A program made the position numbers and the translations under genes. A stretch of DNA of 64,000 bases from an uncultured Chlorobiaceae bacterium (GTDB lineage: Bacteria; Bacteroidota; Chlorobiia; Chlorobiales; Chlorobiaceae), in contig CAISRC010000070.1 in the NCBI GenBank assembly GCA_903887845.1, positions 1-64,000 of the forward strand, in the 5' to 3' direction. The notes under the pieces were generated by a model. It was not told the DNA's origin and did not search any database. It saw only the letters and a list, made by a program, of their open reading frames with translations. Below, one piece after another: positions 46,076 to 54,615 of this stretch; position 1 is the first letter of the stretch, and every line of letters starts with the position of its first letter.

Positions 46076-46307
46076 GCCGTCTCGCATTTTTAAATACGAA
46101 GCATTTACTGCTCGTAGTCTTCAGAATCTGAAGGAACAAATAATCTATTTTGGATCACCCCCAAATTTTAATGATCCGTACGATTGTTCTCTATCTCCAG
46201 GCATTAAAGAGATTATGGATCAGGATATAGAGCGACTACGTTTGCATTACATTGAAATGCCGAATATTGAGCCAAGTGCAAAGATGCTGTTTATTTTACG
46301 ATTTTAA
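46068..46307 (+). pseudogene. DUF2971 gene, truncated
   Basis: The frame MLKPSRIFKYEAFTARSLQNLKEQIIYFGSPPNFNDPYDCSLSPG matches the N-terminus of DUF2971 proteins (KY...NLK...YF..P..FNDPFD). Family members are 250-300 residues; this frame stops after 79, so most is missing. Its start lies within the end of hicA, which suggests it was fused there by a deletion. Function of the family is unknown. Confidence 0.7.
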
Positions 46308-46355
46308 AGGTATCTGATTAATGCTAACTCATTGTCGTATGAGGACGTAACTGAA

Positions 46356-46772
46356 ATGAATTCTGTTGACAAAAAAGGCTATGATATGGCTGAGATCTGT
46401 CGAGTCATGATACGTAGTGAAGCCGAGCAACTCCACCGTCGACTTACCTGGTTGGCGACACTTCAAGGCTTTTTATTTGCTGGCGTTGGCTTAGCCTGGA
46501 AATTACCAGATTCCGGGCTTCTCGTGGGAGTCTTGGGAATACTTGGCATGATCGTGGCTCTGCTCGTTTTCATTGCCATCTTTGCGCCTATCTTGGCGAT
46601 CGAAAAAATCCGCTTATTTTGGCGAGAACACAAACCTGGGGATTATGATGGACCAGATATATCTGGATTTTATCCTGATAAGGCACCATGGAGTGTTTGG
46701 ATAACCCCAGAGACTCTTATACCGCTTGCGTTTGCTGGCGCATGGTTTGTCCTGTTAATCCTCCGGCAATAG
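46356..46772 (+). CDS. Small membrane protein of unknown function
   Basis: About 138 residues from the ATG at 46356 (MNSVDKKGYDMAEICRVMIRSEAEQLHRRL); an upstream TTG extension is less likely. Two or three transmembrane helices: WLATLQGFLFAGVGLAWKL, GLLVGVLGILGMIVALLVFIAIF and LIPLAFAGAWFVLLILR. Similar small proteins occur beside mobile and defence genes, but I cannot name a function. Confidence 0.6.
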   Translation: MNSVDKKGYDMAEICRVMIRSEAEQLHRRLTWLATLQGFLFAGVGLAWKLPDSGLLVGVLGILGMIVALLVFIAIFAPILAIEKIRLFWREHKPGDYDGPDISGFYPDKAPWSVWITPETLIPLAFAGAWFVLLILRQ

Positions 46773-47034
46773 GCTACTAAGTGCCTGAAAGGAAACCTGT
46801 GTTTTTTGAAAATTTGACAACTTCCCGCCGGATCAAAAACCGTTTTTTATGATCAATTAAAGGCGTTGTTTTGCTGATTTGAACACTCCCTGAGCAAGAG
46901 CACACCCATGCTTTGAAAACGGCAAAAAACTTGCGATATTTATGCAGTAACAGTTCGTCCCCGAACATTTATATCCCAGAAATGCTTATAGCTTGAGAAT
47001 TATCAGCTAAATGAAACAATGAGGAGGTCAGTTT

Positions 47035-47289
47035 ATGCCTGTTATTGCGAGATTTTACGGCATAATCATCAAGATGTACTTTATCCAGAACGAGCATGGG
47101 GTTGCTCATTTTCATGCAATCTATGGTGAGTTTAATGCTGTTTTCGGTATTGACTCACTGTAGATGATTGAAGGAGATTTACCAGGAAGGGCACAATTGC
47201 TTGTCAAAGAGTGGGCAAAGTATTATCAAAAAGAGCTTCAGGAGATGTGGGATTCTCAGAAATTTATGCAACTGCCAGGATTGGAGTAG
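47035..47289 (+). pseudogene. DUF4160 gene with in-frame amber codon
   Basis: The frame MPVIARFYGIIIKMYFIQNEHGVAHFHAIYGEFNAVFGIDSL meets TAG at 47161, then continues in frame MIEGDLPGRAQLLVKEWAKYYQKELQEMWDSQKFMQLPGLE to TAG at 47287. The two halves together make a full DUF4160 protein, where a charged residue is usual at the amber position. A strong GAGGAGGT ribosome-binding site precedes it. DUF4160 commonly pairs with DUF2442, and such a gene follows 7 bp later. Confidence 0.82.
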
Positions 47290-47296
47290 GATAAAG

Positions 47297-47545
47297 ATGG
47301 AACAGATACCAAAAATTACGGCGATAAAAACCGGAGAGAAGACGCTGTTAAGGGTGACGTTTGAGTGTGGCACTGAAAAACTGTATGATTGCAGCAGACT
47401 GCTTGCAAGGCCAGAGTTTCAATTGCTGAAAACTCCGGCATTTTTCAACGGCGTTCGGGTTGACCCGGGAGGTTATGGCATTTCATGGAATGATGACGTT
47501 GATATCAGTGAATATGAACTTTGGACGAATGGCAAAACTGTTTAA
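47297..47545 (+). CDS. DUF2442 protein
   Basis: An 82-residue protein from the ATG at 47297 (MEQIPKITAIKTGEKTLLRVTFECGTEKLYDCSRLL). The ending VDPGGYGISWNDDVDISEYELWTNG is diagnostic for DUF2442, a small family often encoded next to DUF4160 and suspected to form toxin-antitoxin-like pairs. It is intact and shares a 61-bp segment with the disrupted PemK gene 2.1 kb upstream. Confidence 0.83.
   Translation: MEQIPKITAIKTGEKTLLRVTFECGTEKLYDCSRLLARPEFQLLKTPAFFNGVRVDPGGYGISWNDDVDISEYELWTNGKTV
47401..47461 (+). repeat. 61-bp direct repeat, copy 2 (inside DUF2442)
   Basis: The parental copy of the segment found at 45290-45350, with one mismatch. It lies in frame within the intact DUF2442 gene. Confidence 0.95.
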
Positions 47546-47659
47546 ACGGCAAAGTTTTTGTAAACCAACACCGATTTTGCGCTCTTATGTCAATCAAAGG
47601 TAAACGGTCATGCTTTTCAACAGGGAGAGTTTATGGCCGACCAGTGTGACACAAAAAAA

Positions 47660-47878
47660 TTATGCCACGACAGTCGATAACGCATAGACCTTTTTTGCGT
47701 ATGTACTGGCTGCCGCAACATCACCCGACTGGAGTGCCTCTCTTACCCTGTCGAGTTTTAACGCATCATCAAGACTCATATAAGGCGCCCAGCCATCTTC
47801 AGAATCAATAATTTCAATTTCTACTTCGGCAGCATAGTTACCTGCATGAACAAACTTTGTATGTTTTCTGGTATTCAT
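47660..47878 (-). CDS. Small antitoxin-like protein
   Basis: A 72-residue protein from the ATG at 47878 (MNTRKHTKFVHAGNYAAEVEIEIIDSEDGWAPYMSLDDALKLDRVREALQSGD). Proteins of this appearance often follow DUF4258 or RelE-like toxin genes, and a DUF4258 remnant lies directly upstream. It has no obvious DNA-binding motif. Function is inferred only from neighbours. Confidence 0.6.
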   Translation of the reverse strand: MNTRKHTKFVHAGNYAAEVEIEIIDSEDGWAPYMSLDDALKLDRVREALQSGDVAAASTYAKKVYALSTVVA

Positions 47879-47885
47879 CTTTTCT

Positions 47886-47975
47886 TCCTGGTGATTCTTT
47901 TCCTCGAGCGATTCCCCAAACAATATGAACAGGTTGCCTGTTTTTATCCTCTTGTAACACAAGCACACACGGACC
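47886..47975 (-). pseudogene. Remnant of a DUF4258-type toxin
   Basis: One frame here reads VLVLQEDKNRQPVHIVWGIARGKESPG, like the C-terminal part of DUF4258 proteins (PVHVVWGIPKG...). The 5' part is absent, ending at the type IIG gene, and the usual C-terminal strand is replaced by the start of the antitoxin-like gene. About 30 codons remain. Confidence 0.4.
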
Positions 47976-47976
47976 T

Positions 47977-50900
47977 TTATTCCACAACAACCCCATCAAT
48001 CTCCCCCATAATCCTTGCTGTCTCGGTAAGTGCGACGATGATGCGCTGGTAATGGCGGACATCCTCGAAGCTGAGTTCGCGGCTTTTGCGGTCTTTGAGC
48101 CATTTTTGTGCGGGCTGGTAGCCGCCGATGTAGAATTCCCATGCGATTGATGGGACACCATCGAAATACTGGGTTTCGTTGATGTACACTTTCCCGTCAT
48201 GATAGTGCAGTTTGCCCACCATGTTATCGCCGCTGACGGGATAGGTGGTCAAGCGTTGGTCAACGGTCGGGCTTTCGAGCAGGTGGAGTTGCCGCAGTTC
48301 GCTGCCAAGAGCGACGAGTTGGCGGAAGGTTTGCTGATCTTTCGGGTATGGCACTCTTGGGAAGTCGATCTTCAGGAACTCTTTGTATTTCTCGCGGTAG
48401 CTCGGGCTGTGGAGCACGGCGTAGATGTAGTCGAGAATGTCGATCGGGGCGAAGGTTCCTGCGGTTTCTTCTTTTTCCGGGGTGAAGGTTAAACCGAGTG
48501 CTGTTGCAATTTCATCGACAATTGCTTTGTTGAGGTTTGGGGTGCGCAGTTGCTGGCCATCGGTGGTAATCTGATTACTTGATTCGGGATAGAGGTAGAG
48601 CGGGAAAATATATCCCCGCTCTTTGGTTCTATTCGATATTCTTGAATCATCGGCGATATGTTTTGTGAGCCCTATATGTTCCCATGTCTCAACTGCGGAT
48701 TGTCGGCAAGTCATCAATCCAATATTTTTTCCGTTCAAGAAGTGCATCATAACCTCTTTTCTTGATCGCTCAATAAATAATGGATCGTAATACAAAAATC
48801 TGTTATCAAAGGGTCGATAAGAGATCTTCTGAATAAAATCAGGCGAATAACCATTTGCAAGCTGCTTGACTTTATCAATTTTCCATAAGCTGTTTTCTTT
48901 AAGCTCATATTTTTTAATCAATTCTTCTTTTTCGGAAGAAAAGAACTCCTGAACACGGCGTTCGAGATCAGGTTTACAAAAGTCTGTCACAAAGTGGTCT
49001 CTTGCCGTTACAATCCCCACCGAATTGATTGGGTAAAGCTCATGCACTGCAAAGCCCTCACTATACTGTTTCAACCCGTTCAAATCTTTCTGCACAAAAA
49101 AATATTGCGGCGCAGAGAGGCCGAGAGCGGTAAAGTCAACCGTTGCAAGGTTGTTTGCCCAGAGGAAATCGTATTTGAAGGCGCGCTCACCATAAAGGTC
49201 ATAATGCAGCACTTCGGCCAGTTCCCCTTTTTTCTTTTTGCCGGTTTTCACAAAGAGATTGATGCTTACGCCCTGCTGAATATCGAAGACGTTCTTGTCG
49301 GGCGAACCATCAGGGCAGGTCTCCTTTTTCTTTGAGTTGCCGTGGAGATCAAGAATGTAGATTCGGTCAAAGGTGGAGAGCAGATGCCATCGCATTCCCC
49401 TGAAGGTGGGGTTGTCGAGAAAGCTGTGGTTGTTGATGAAGGCGAGAATCCCGTCGCCGTTTTTTTCGACAAAGTGCTGCCCGTAGCGGATGAACTTCAC
49501 ATAGTCGTCATTGAGCCATTTCGGATTTTTCTCCTTTAGTTTGCCGCCGCCGGGCTCCTGCTTGTAATCTTCCAGAAGCCTTTCAATCCATTCCCCTTTA
49601 TTTGAAGAGTGACCGCTATAGGGCGGATTGCCCAACACCACCATCACCGGTGTATCCCGTTTGATGTAGTTGGCTTCGTTGGCCTCCTGCGACAGCCAAC
49701 CGGCAAAGAGTGTGCCGGTTTCAGGGTGGTGCTCTTCAAGCGAATTGGTCAGGAAAACGCGGAAGCGCTGTTCAATGGTTGGTTTATAGCCGGTCTCGGC
49801 AAGAAGCAGGTCAAGCTTCAGGTGGGCCATGGCGTAGGAGGCCATCAGGATTTCAAAGCCGTTCAGCCTCGGGATGAGGTGATGCTCGACGTAGTTGCTC
49901 CAGACTCCCTCCTGCCCGGCAAACTGTTTATGGATGTGCTTGATAATCTCCGCAAGAAAGGTGCCTGTGCCGGTTGCCGGATCGAGCATCTGCACTTTAT
50001 GAACCTCAATCTGCTGGGTGGTGTAGCCATCTTTTGAGCGCTTGTCGGTTGTTGCGCGTTTGATGTCAACAGTGGTTTTGCTGGTATCGGCAAGGCCATC
50101 CTTGAGGCCGAACTCAGTTTTGAGAATGTCGTCAACGGCGCGGACAATAAAGTTGACTACCGGTTCCGGCGTGTACCAGACACCCCGGCTTTTGCGCAGT
50201 GCCGGGTCGTATTCTGCAAGGAAGGTTTCGTAAAAATGGATGATGGGGTCGTGCTGCTGGGTGGCTTTGCCGAAATCCTTGAGCAGGGCTGCGACATCGG
50301 TGGCTTTGAAGAGGTCGGCCAGGGCATCAACAATCCAGACAATCCGGCTGTCGAGATCGTAGCCTGCGATGTACTGAAAGAGCTTGCGGAGAAAGGGATT
50401 TGTCTTTGGAATCAGTTCTGCCGCCTCTTTTCGGTTGAAATCTTCCAGGGTAGGGTCGTGCAAACGGGCGGCAAACATCCCATAAGCAATGGTTTGCGCA
50501 TAAATATCGGCAAACTGTTTTGGGGTAATGTCATGAATGAGCACATCCTTGAACCCCTCCAACTGCTCTTTCAGACTGTTGTTTGCTTCGTGAAGCATTG
50601 CGCTCGCTTCACCGGTAGTAGAGAGCGCTTTTTCAATCACGTCAGCCAGTAACCGGGCTTTTGCCGCCATCATCGTTGAAAGTTTCGATGCGGAGGTGAT
50701 AGTTTGCCCTTTGTATCGGCTGAATTCCTGAATCAGGTCGGTGAATGCCTTGAAGTTCTCGGGTCGGGCAACAATTTTGCCATTCTGTATTTCGGCAAGA
50801 ACAATGGTGGTCGACCAGATGCCTTCCAGATAGAGCCGGAATTCGAGGTAATCGGTAATGATCAGGTTTGGCAAAGAGCTTTGGTAACGGGCAAATTGCT

Positions 50901-51147
50901 CATGGTAGAGCTTGTTGTCGAGCGACTTGCCGATGTCCTTTGCCTCGATGTAGCCGACGGGAATGCCCTTGCGGGTCAGGATGTAGTCAGGAGCGCCGCA
51001 ATCAATGCGCTGCGGTTCGTTGGTGACCTCGACGTGGGGCGCCAGTGCTTTCAACAGGTTTTGCAGATCTCCACGGTAACTGTGCTCGGTTGCATTGCCA
51101 GCCTTGTATCGCCTGTTGATGGTCTCGATGTACTCTTGAATAGTCAT
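47977..51147 (-). CDS. Type IIG restriction-modification enzyme (fused nuclease and N6-adenine methyltransferase)
   Basis: About 1056 residues from MTIQEYIETINRRYKAGNATEHSYRGDLQN at 51147; the frame extends 10 codons further but then overlaps the upstream gene. The N-terminal nuclease has the PD...E-x-K pattern in GAPDYILTRKGIPVGYIEAKD. The methyltransferase core has motif I LDPATGTGTFLAEI and motif IV VVLGNPPYSGHS. The last 350 residues should hold target recognition (VWYTPEPVVNFIVRAVDDIL lies just before the core). No helicase is present, which separates it from type ISP enzymes. It cuts and methylates by itself. It belongs to the accessory island. Confidence 0.85.
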   Translation of the reverse strand: MTIQEYIETINRRYKAGNATEHSYRGDLQNLLKALAPHVEVTNEPQRIDCGAPDYILTRKGIPVGYIEAKDIGKSLDNKLYHEQFARYQSSLPNLIITDYLEFRLYLEGIWSTTIVLAEIQNGKIVARPENFKAFTDLIQEFSRYKGQTITSASKLSTMMAAKARLLADVIEKALSTTGEASAMLHEANNSLKEQLEGFKDVLIHDITPKQFADIYAQTIAYGMFAARLHDPTLEDFNRKEAAELIPKTNPFLRKLFQYIAGYDLDSRIVWIVDALADLFKATDVAALLKDFGKATQQHDPIIHFYETFLAEYDPALRKSRGVWYTPEPVVNFIVRAVDDILKTEFGLKDGLADTSKTTVDIKRATTDKRSKDGYTTQQIEVHKVQMLDPATGTGTFLAEIIKHIHKQFAGQEGVWSNYVEHHLIPRLNGFEILMASYAMAHLKLDLLLAETGYKPTIEQRFRVFLTNSLEEHHPETGTLFAGWLSQEANEANYIKRDTPVMVVLGNPPYSGHSSNKGEWIERLLEDYKQEPGGGKLKEKNPKWLNDDYVKFIRYGQHFVEKNGDGILAFINNHSFLDNPTFRGMRWHLLSTFDRIYILDLHGNSKKKETCPDGSPDKNVFDIQQGVSINLFVKTGKKKKGELAEVLHYDLYGERAFKYDFLWANNLATVDFTALGLSAPQYFFVQKDLNGLKQYSEGFAVHELYPINSVGIVTARDHFVTDFCKPDLERRVQEFFSSEKEELIKKYELKENSLWKIDKVKQLANGYSPDFIQKISYRPFDNRFLYYDPLFIERSRKEVMMHFLNGKNIGLMTCRQSAVETWEHIGLTKHIADDSRISNRTKERGYIFPLYLYPESSNQITTDGQQLRTPNLNKAIVDEIATALGLTFTPEKEETAGTFAPIDILDYIYAVLHSPSYREKYKEFLKIDFPRVPYPKDQQTFRQLVALGSELRQLHLLESPTVDQRLTTYPVSGDNMVGKLHYHDGKVYINETQYFDGVPSIAWEFYIGGYQPAQKWLKDRKSRELSFEDVRHYQRIIVALTETARIMGEIDGVVVE

Positions 51148-51157
51148 GGAATGTAGT

Positions 51158-52075
51158 TCAGTTCGGGCTTCCTCCATCGAACCGAATGGTTAAAATACTC
51201 AACGGCCAGTCGCAGGTGACGGTATGATCTCTTTTACCGGTAGCAATCTCCGCAATAAGATCAAGCTCCAGTTCGCTGTAAAATTTTCGGGCCGAAATAA
51301 GTCCGTCAAGGGCAAATGAAGGAATACACTGTATGCTTGCCATGAGGGGGACGCCGCCAGTGAGCAGAATGCTGCGGTATCCATCAATACCGACAAACGC
51401 TGTTTTTGTCTGTTGTGCTGCCTGGGCGATCATGATGGCGAGTTGACCGGGGGTGAAGTGGTGGAGACTCTGGGAGATGACCATGAGGTCAAAGGAACCT
51501 TCAGGGAAGAGTGGCAGGTTGAAGGCATTGAGGAGTTGAAAGTTTACTGGCAGTTGTTTTGCGGTGGCCTGCCGGTTGCCCGCCTCAACAAATTTCGGCA
51601 CGATATCTGAACCGGTAACAGAGATGGGCAGATTTTTTCGCAATGCCTCTTCGGCGAGTGCCAGCGCCAACCCTCCTGAACCGCTTGCCAATTCCAGTAC
51701 CCGCATCTTTTGTTGTTCACCTGTTGTGACTTCTTCAAGAAGGGAAAGAAGCAGTTCGACATATCGGGGATAGAGCTGCATTTTATGATTTTGCCGGTCA
51801 AGCGCCAGTACCAGTTCCAGCTTTTCGGCTTCAGACAATTTGGTGTCGTCCATACATTCTGTGTCTGAAGTGCGCAGTACCCTGTCGAGCAGTTCTGTCA
51901 AAAGAGAGCCGCCCCCAAGTTCTCTCGACACCTTGAATCTTTCATCAAGATAACGCGACACAATGTCGTTGGTTTTGGTTTCAAGTTCCTCCATGCTTTG
52001 CCAGGAAGGAGGAAAGCTCCCTTCTGAGCGGAGGTTTTCAAGAGCCTGACTTCCAGCTTTTTTTAATTGAAGCAT
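51158..52075 (-). CDS. Class I SAM-dependent methyltransferase
   Basis: A 305-residue protein. A helical N-terminal domain of about 120 residues precedes the Rossmann methyltransferase fold: VLELASGSGGLALALAEEAL (motif I), SVTGSDIVPKFVE (motif II), and FDLMVISQSLHHFTPGQLA (motif IV region with LHHF). Acceptor unknown. It lies 51 bp downstream of a B12-binding radical SAM gene on the same strand, so both may act on one metabolite. Confidence 0.78.
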   Translation of the reverse strand: MLQLKKAGSQALENLRSEGSFPPSWQSMEELETKTNDIVSRYLDERFKVSRELGGGSLLTELLDRVLRTSDTECMDDTKLSEAEKLELVLALDRQNHKMQLYPRYVELLLSLLEEVTTGEQQKMRVLELASGSGGLALALAEEALRKNLPISVTGSDIVPKFVEAGNRQATAKQLPVNFQLLNAFNLPLFPEGSFDLMVISQSLHHFTPGQLAIMIAQAAQQTKTAFVGIDGYRSILLTGGVPLMASIQCIPSFALDGLISARKFYSELELDLIAEIATGKRDHTVTCDWPLSILTIRFDGGSPN

Positions 52076-52126
52076 GATGTAATCAGAAAGTTTGTTGTCG
52101 GCAATACCCTGCCTGCATTACAAATG

Positions 52127-53629
52127 CTATCCTGCCGCCCGTTGCGTTTCCTTCAAATGCAGTTTGCAGACCTTGCGGAAGTGATGTCCATAGATAGCCA
52201 GCGTTATGGCATGAGGGAGAGCTCGCTGGCGGTGAAAAAAGGTCCAGATCAGCATCTTCCAGTACTGGAACCGTTCTCTGCCAACCATGCCAAGCAGCAC
52301 CGTTGAGCGCAAAAAAGCCATAAGATGACTGAAGCGGAATCTCTCTTTGGACTTCGGTGTCCGATATTCAAGCAACAGTGTCCGGATTCTTTTATAGTAT
52401 TGTTTTGGAGTATAGAGTTGCGTCATCATCTCGGTATATCCCCTGCGCAAAATTTCTATATCCATTTTTGGCACGATATTGGTATTGCTGTCGGCATTGT
52501 CACCGCTGGAGTTGTGCAGCAGTCGCCCCTCATTTTGCATCCGCTCGTACAGTCTGGTGCCGGGAAGCGCCTGAAGAATGCCGACCATCGCCGTGACAAT
52601 GCCGCTCTTCTGGATGAATTCAATCTGCTTCTGGAAAATCGATGGTGTGTCGCTGTCAAAACCAACGATAAAGCCGCCCTGTACTTCCATGCCTGCCTGC
52701 TGGATTCTTTTGATGTTGCCGAGCATGTCCCTTGAGGTGTTGTGCTGTTTGCCGCAGGCCTCAAGTGCCGTGTTTTCAGGTGTCTCAATGCCGATAAAGA
52801 CCTGATAGAATCCTGCCTGGAACATCAGCTCCATCAGTTCTGGATCATCGGCAAGATTGATTGAGCATTCGGTATAAAATTTGGTCGTTGTTTTGTTTTT
52901 TTTCTGCCATTCGATCAACCGGGGAAGCAGCTCTTTTTTCAGGTAACTCTTGTGGGCAATGAAGTTGTCATCGACAAAAAAGATGCTGTCCTGCCATCCC
53001 ATCCGGTGTATTCCCTCCAGTTCAGCAATAATCTGGGCGCTGGTTTTTGTGCGGATTTTATGGCCTAATAGCGCAGTGACGTTGCAGAAATCGCATTGGT
53101 AAGGGCAGCCTCTGGAAAACTGCAGCGCCATTGATGCGTACTTATTTATGTCGAGCAAATTCCACTGCGGGATGGGTGTGCGGGTAATATCAGCAAAGAG
53201 TTCTGACGAGTAGACTCTTTTTGGTGTTCCCTTACTCAGGTCATCGAGAAATGGCTGAAGGGTAAGTTCGGCTTCGTTCAGCACAAAATGATCGACCAAC
53301 GGGAAAGCTTCGTGCTCTGATGTGAAGAGCGGTCCTCCGGCAATTACTTTCAGGCCAGCCTTGTTGCACAGGGTAATTATCTTTCGGGCGGATTCCTGCT
53401 GTACGGCCATTGCGCTTATGAACGCCATATCGGCCCATGCAATATCTTTGGTGGTAAGAGGTGAGACATTGAGATCGACGAGTCTCCTCAGCCAGCTTTC
53501 CGGAAGCATCGAGGCTATCGTTAAAAGGCCAAGCGGCGGAAGGGAAGCCTTTTTGTTCACAAACTTCAGGGCGTGCTTGAAACTCCAGAAGGTGTCGGGA
53601 AATTCGGGGTAGATCAGAAGAATATTCAT
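52127..53629 (-). CDS. B12-binding radical SAM protein with DUF4070 domain
   Basis: A 500-residue protein. The N-terminal B12-binding domain starts MNILLIYPEFPDTFWSFKHALKFVNKK and includes AGGPLFTSEHEAFPLVDHFV. The radical SAM cluster motif is SRGCPYQCDFCNV (CxxxCxxC), with SIFFVDDNFIAHKSYLK and FIGIETPENTALEACGK following. The C-terminal DUF4070 region carries QYYKRIRTLLLEYR. The family includes hopanoid C-3 methylase and many uncharacterised radical methylases. In green sulfur bacteria BchQ/BchR methylases are relatives in mechanism, but nothing here identifies this as one of them. Confidence 0.85.
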   Translation of the reverse strand: MNILLIYPEFPDTFWSFKHALKFVNKKASLPPLGLLTIASMLPESWLRRLVDLNVSPLTTKDIAWADMAFISAMAVQQESARKIITLCNKAGLKVIAGGPLFTSEHEAFPLVDHFVLNEAELTLQPFLDDLSKGTPKRVYSSELFADITRTPIPQWNLLDINKYASMALQFSRGCPYQCDFCNVTALLGHKIRTKTSAQIIAELEGIHRMGWQDSIFFVDDNFIAHKSYLKKELLPRLIEWQKKNKTTTKFYTECSINLADDPELMELMFQAGFYQVFIGIETPENTALEACGKQHNTSRDMLGNIKRIQQAGMEVQGGFIVGFDSDTPSIFQKQIEFIQKSGIVTAMVGILQALPGTRLYERMQNEGRLLHNSSGDNADSNTNIVPKMDIEILRRGYTEMMTQLYTPKQYYKRIRTLLLEYRTPKSKERFRFSHLMAFLRSTVLLGMVGRERFQYWKMLIWTFFHRQRALPHAITLAIYGHHFRKVCKLHLKETQRAAG

Positions 53630-53765
53630 TCTTGCATTGCCTCCGGCCTTTCAGTCGGCATTATAATTTCAAACAAGAATATCTAAAGCCCTCCAATGCG
53701 CTTACTCTACATCGAACACGGAATATCTGCTTCAAAGTTTCATAATATGCAATTTATGAGTGTGG

Positions 53766-54500
53766 TTAATACCTTTCGAGGGTGAATTTTTCGCCGAGGT
53801 ACATTTTTCTGACCTCAGGATTGGCAGCGATCTCTTCCGAGGTGCCCTGCATGAAGATGCTTCCGTCAAAAAGCAGGTAGGCGTGACTGGTAATGGAAAG
53901 AGTTTCGTGGACATTATGGTCGGTGATAAGCACTCCGATGTTGCGTTTGGCAAGTCCATTGACGATCTGCTGGATATCTTCGACAGCAATGGGGTCAACC
54001 CCGGCAAAGGGCTCGTCAAGCAGAATAAATTTCGGGTTAAGCGCCAAAGCTCTCGCTATTTCTGTGCGGCGGCGTTCACCGCCCGAGAGTGCATAGCCCA
54101 TGCTTTTGCGGATAGGGGAGATGTTCAGCTCTTCGAGCATCATGTCGGCTCGCTCCTTTCTTTCCGTTTTTGAGAGCGTGGTGAATTCGAGAACGCCCAG
54201 AATGTTCTCCTCGACGGTCAGATTTCGGAACACGGAGGCTTCCTGGGGAAGATAGCCAATACCGAGGCGCGCCCGCTTGTACATGGGCAGTCGGGTAATA
54301 TTTGTTGCATCAAGAAAAACGTCGCCTCCGTCTGGACGTACCAGTCCAACAATCATGTAGAATGTTGTTGTTTTGCCTGCACCGTTCGGCCCGAGAAGCC
54401 CCACGATCTCACCCTGCTTCACCTCAATGGATGAGCTTTTGACAACGGCTCGTTTATTGTAGATTTTCTTTAACTTGCTGCAGCTCAGTGTTGCTTTCAT
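53766..54500 (-). CDS. lptB: Lipopolysaccharide export ABC transporter ATP-binding protein
   Basis: A 244-residue ATPase driving LptFG extraction of LPS from the inner membrane. Walker A is [19 protein letters not shown], then the [22 protein letters not shown]-loop, the signature [19 protein letters not shown], Walker [21 protein letters not shown], and H-loop [13 protein letters not shown]. The EASVFR and GVDP elements are those of LptB. The rest of the Lpt system is not adjacent. Confidence 0.93.
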   Translation of the reverse strand: MKATLSCSKLKKIYNKRAVVKSSSIEVKQGEIVGLLGPNGAGKTTTFYMIVGLVRPDGGDVFLDATNITRLPMYKRARLGIGYLPQEASVFRNLTVEENILGVLEFTTLSKTERKERADMMLEELNISPIRKSMGYALSGGERRRTEIARALALNPKFILLDEPFAGVDPIAVEDIQQIVNGLAKRNIGVLITDHNVHETLSITSHAYLLFDGSIFMQGTSEEIAANPEVRKMYLGEKFTLERY

Positions 54501-54536
54501 GCCGATGAAGTTACTTTTCCGGGTGGGTGGTGCAAT

Positions 54537-54565
54537 AAAAAACGAGGCAAAAAACCTCGTTTTTT
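54537..54565. terminator. Terminator between csmE and lptB
   Basis: The stem AAAAACGAGG/CCTCGTTTTT with a 7-base loop is flanked by A and T runs, so it can act in either direction. It lies between the csmE stop and the lptB start, ending csmE transcription on the minus strand. Confidence 0.85.
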
Positions 54566-54579
54566 AAAGACGTTAATGA

Positions 54580-54599
54580 TGACCGGGAAAACCCGGTCA
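54580..54599. other. Second hairpin downstream of csmE
   Basis: A perfect 8-bp stem TGACCGGG/CCCGGTCA with a 4-base loop lies between the csmE stop and the terminator hairpin. It lacks a T tract and may stabilise the csmE messenger 3' end or boost termination. Confidence 0.6.
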
Positions 54600-54615
54600 G
54601 AAACCGGGATTTTCG

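Noticed and set aside
47161-47163. TAG in the DUF4160 gene as a recoded codon
   Set aside because: No pylT/pylS genes or context are known for this group, and neighbouring genes are also decayed.
48199-50652. Several long plus-strand frames across the type IIG gene
   Set aside because: They mirror the codon pattern of the real minus-strand gene and show no motifs.
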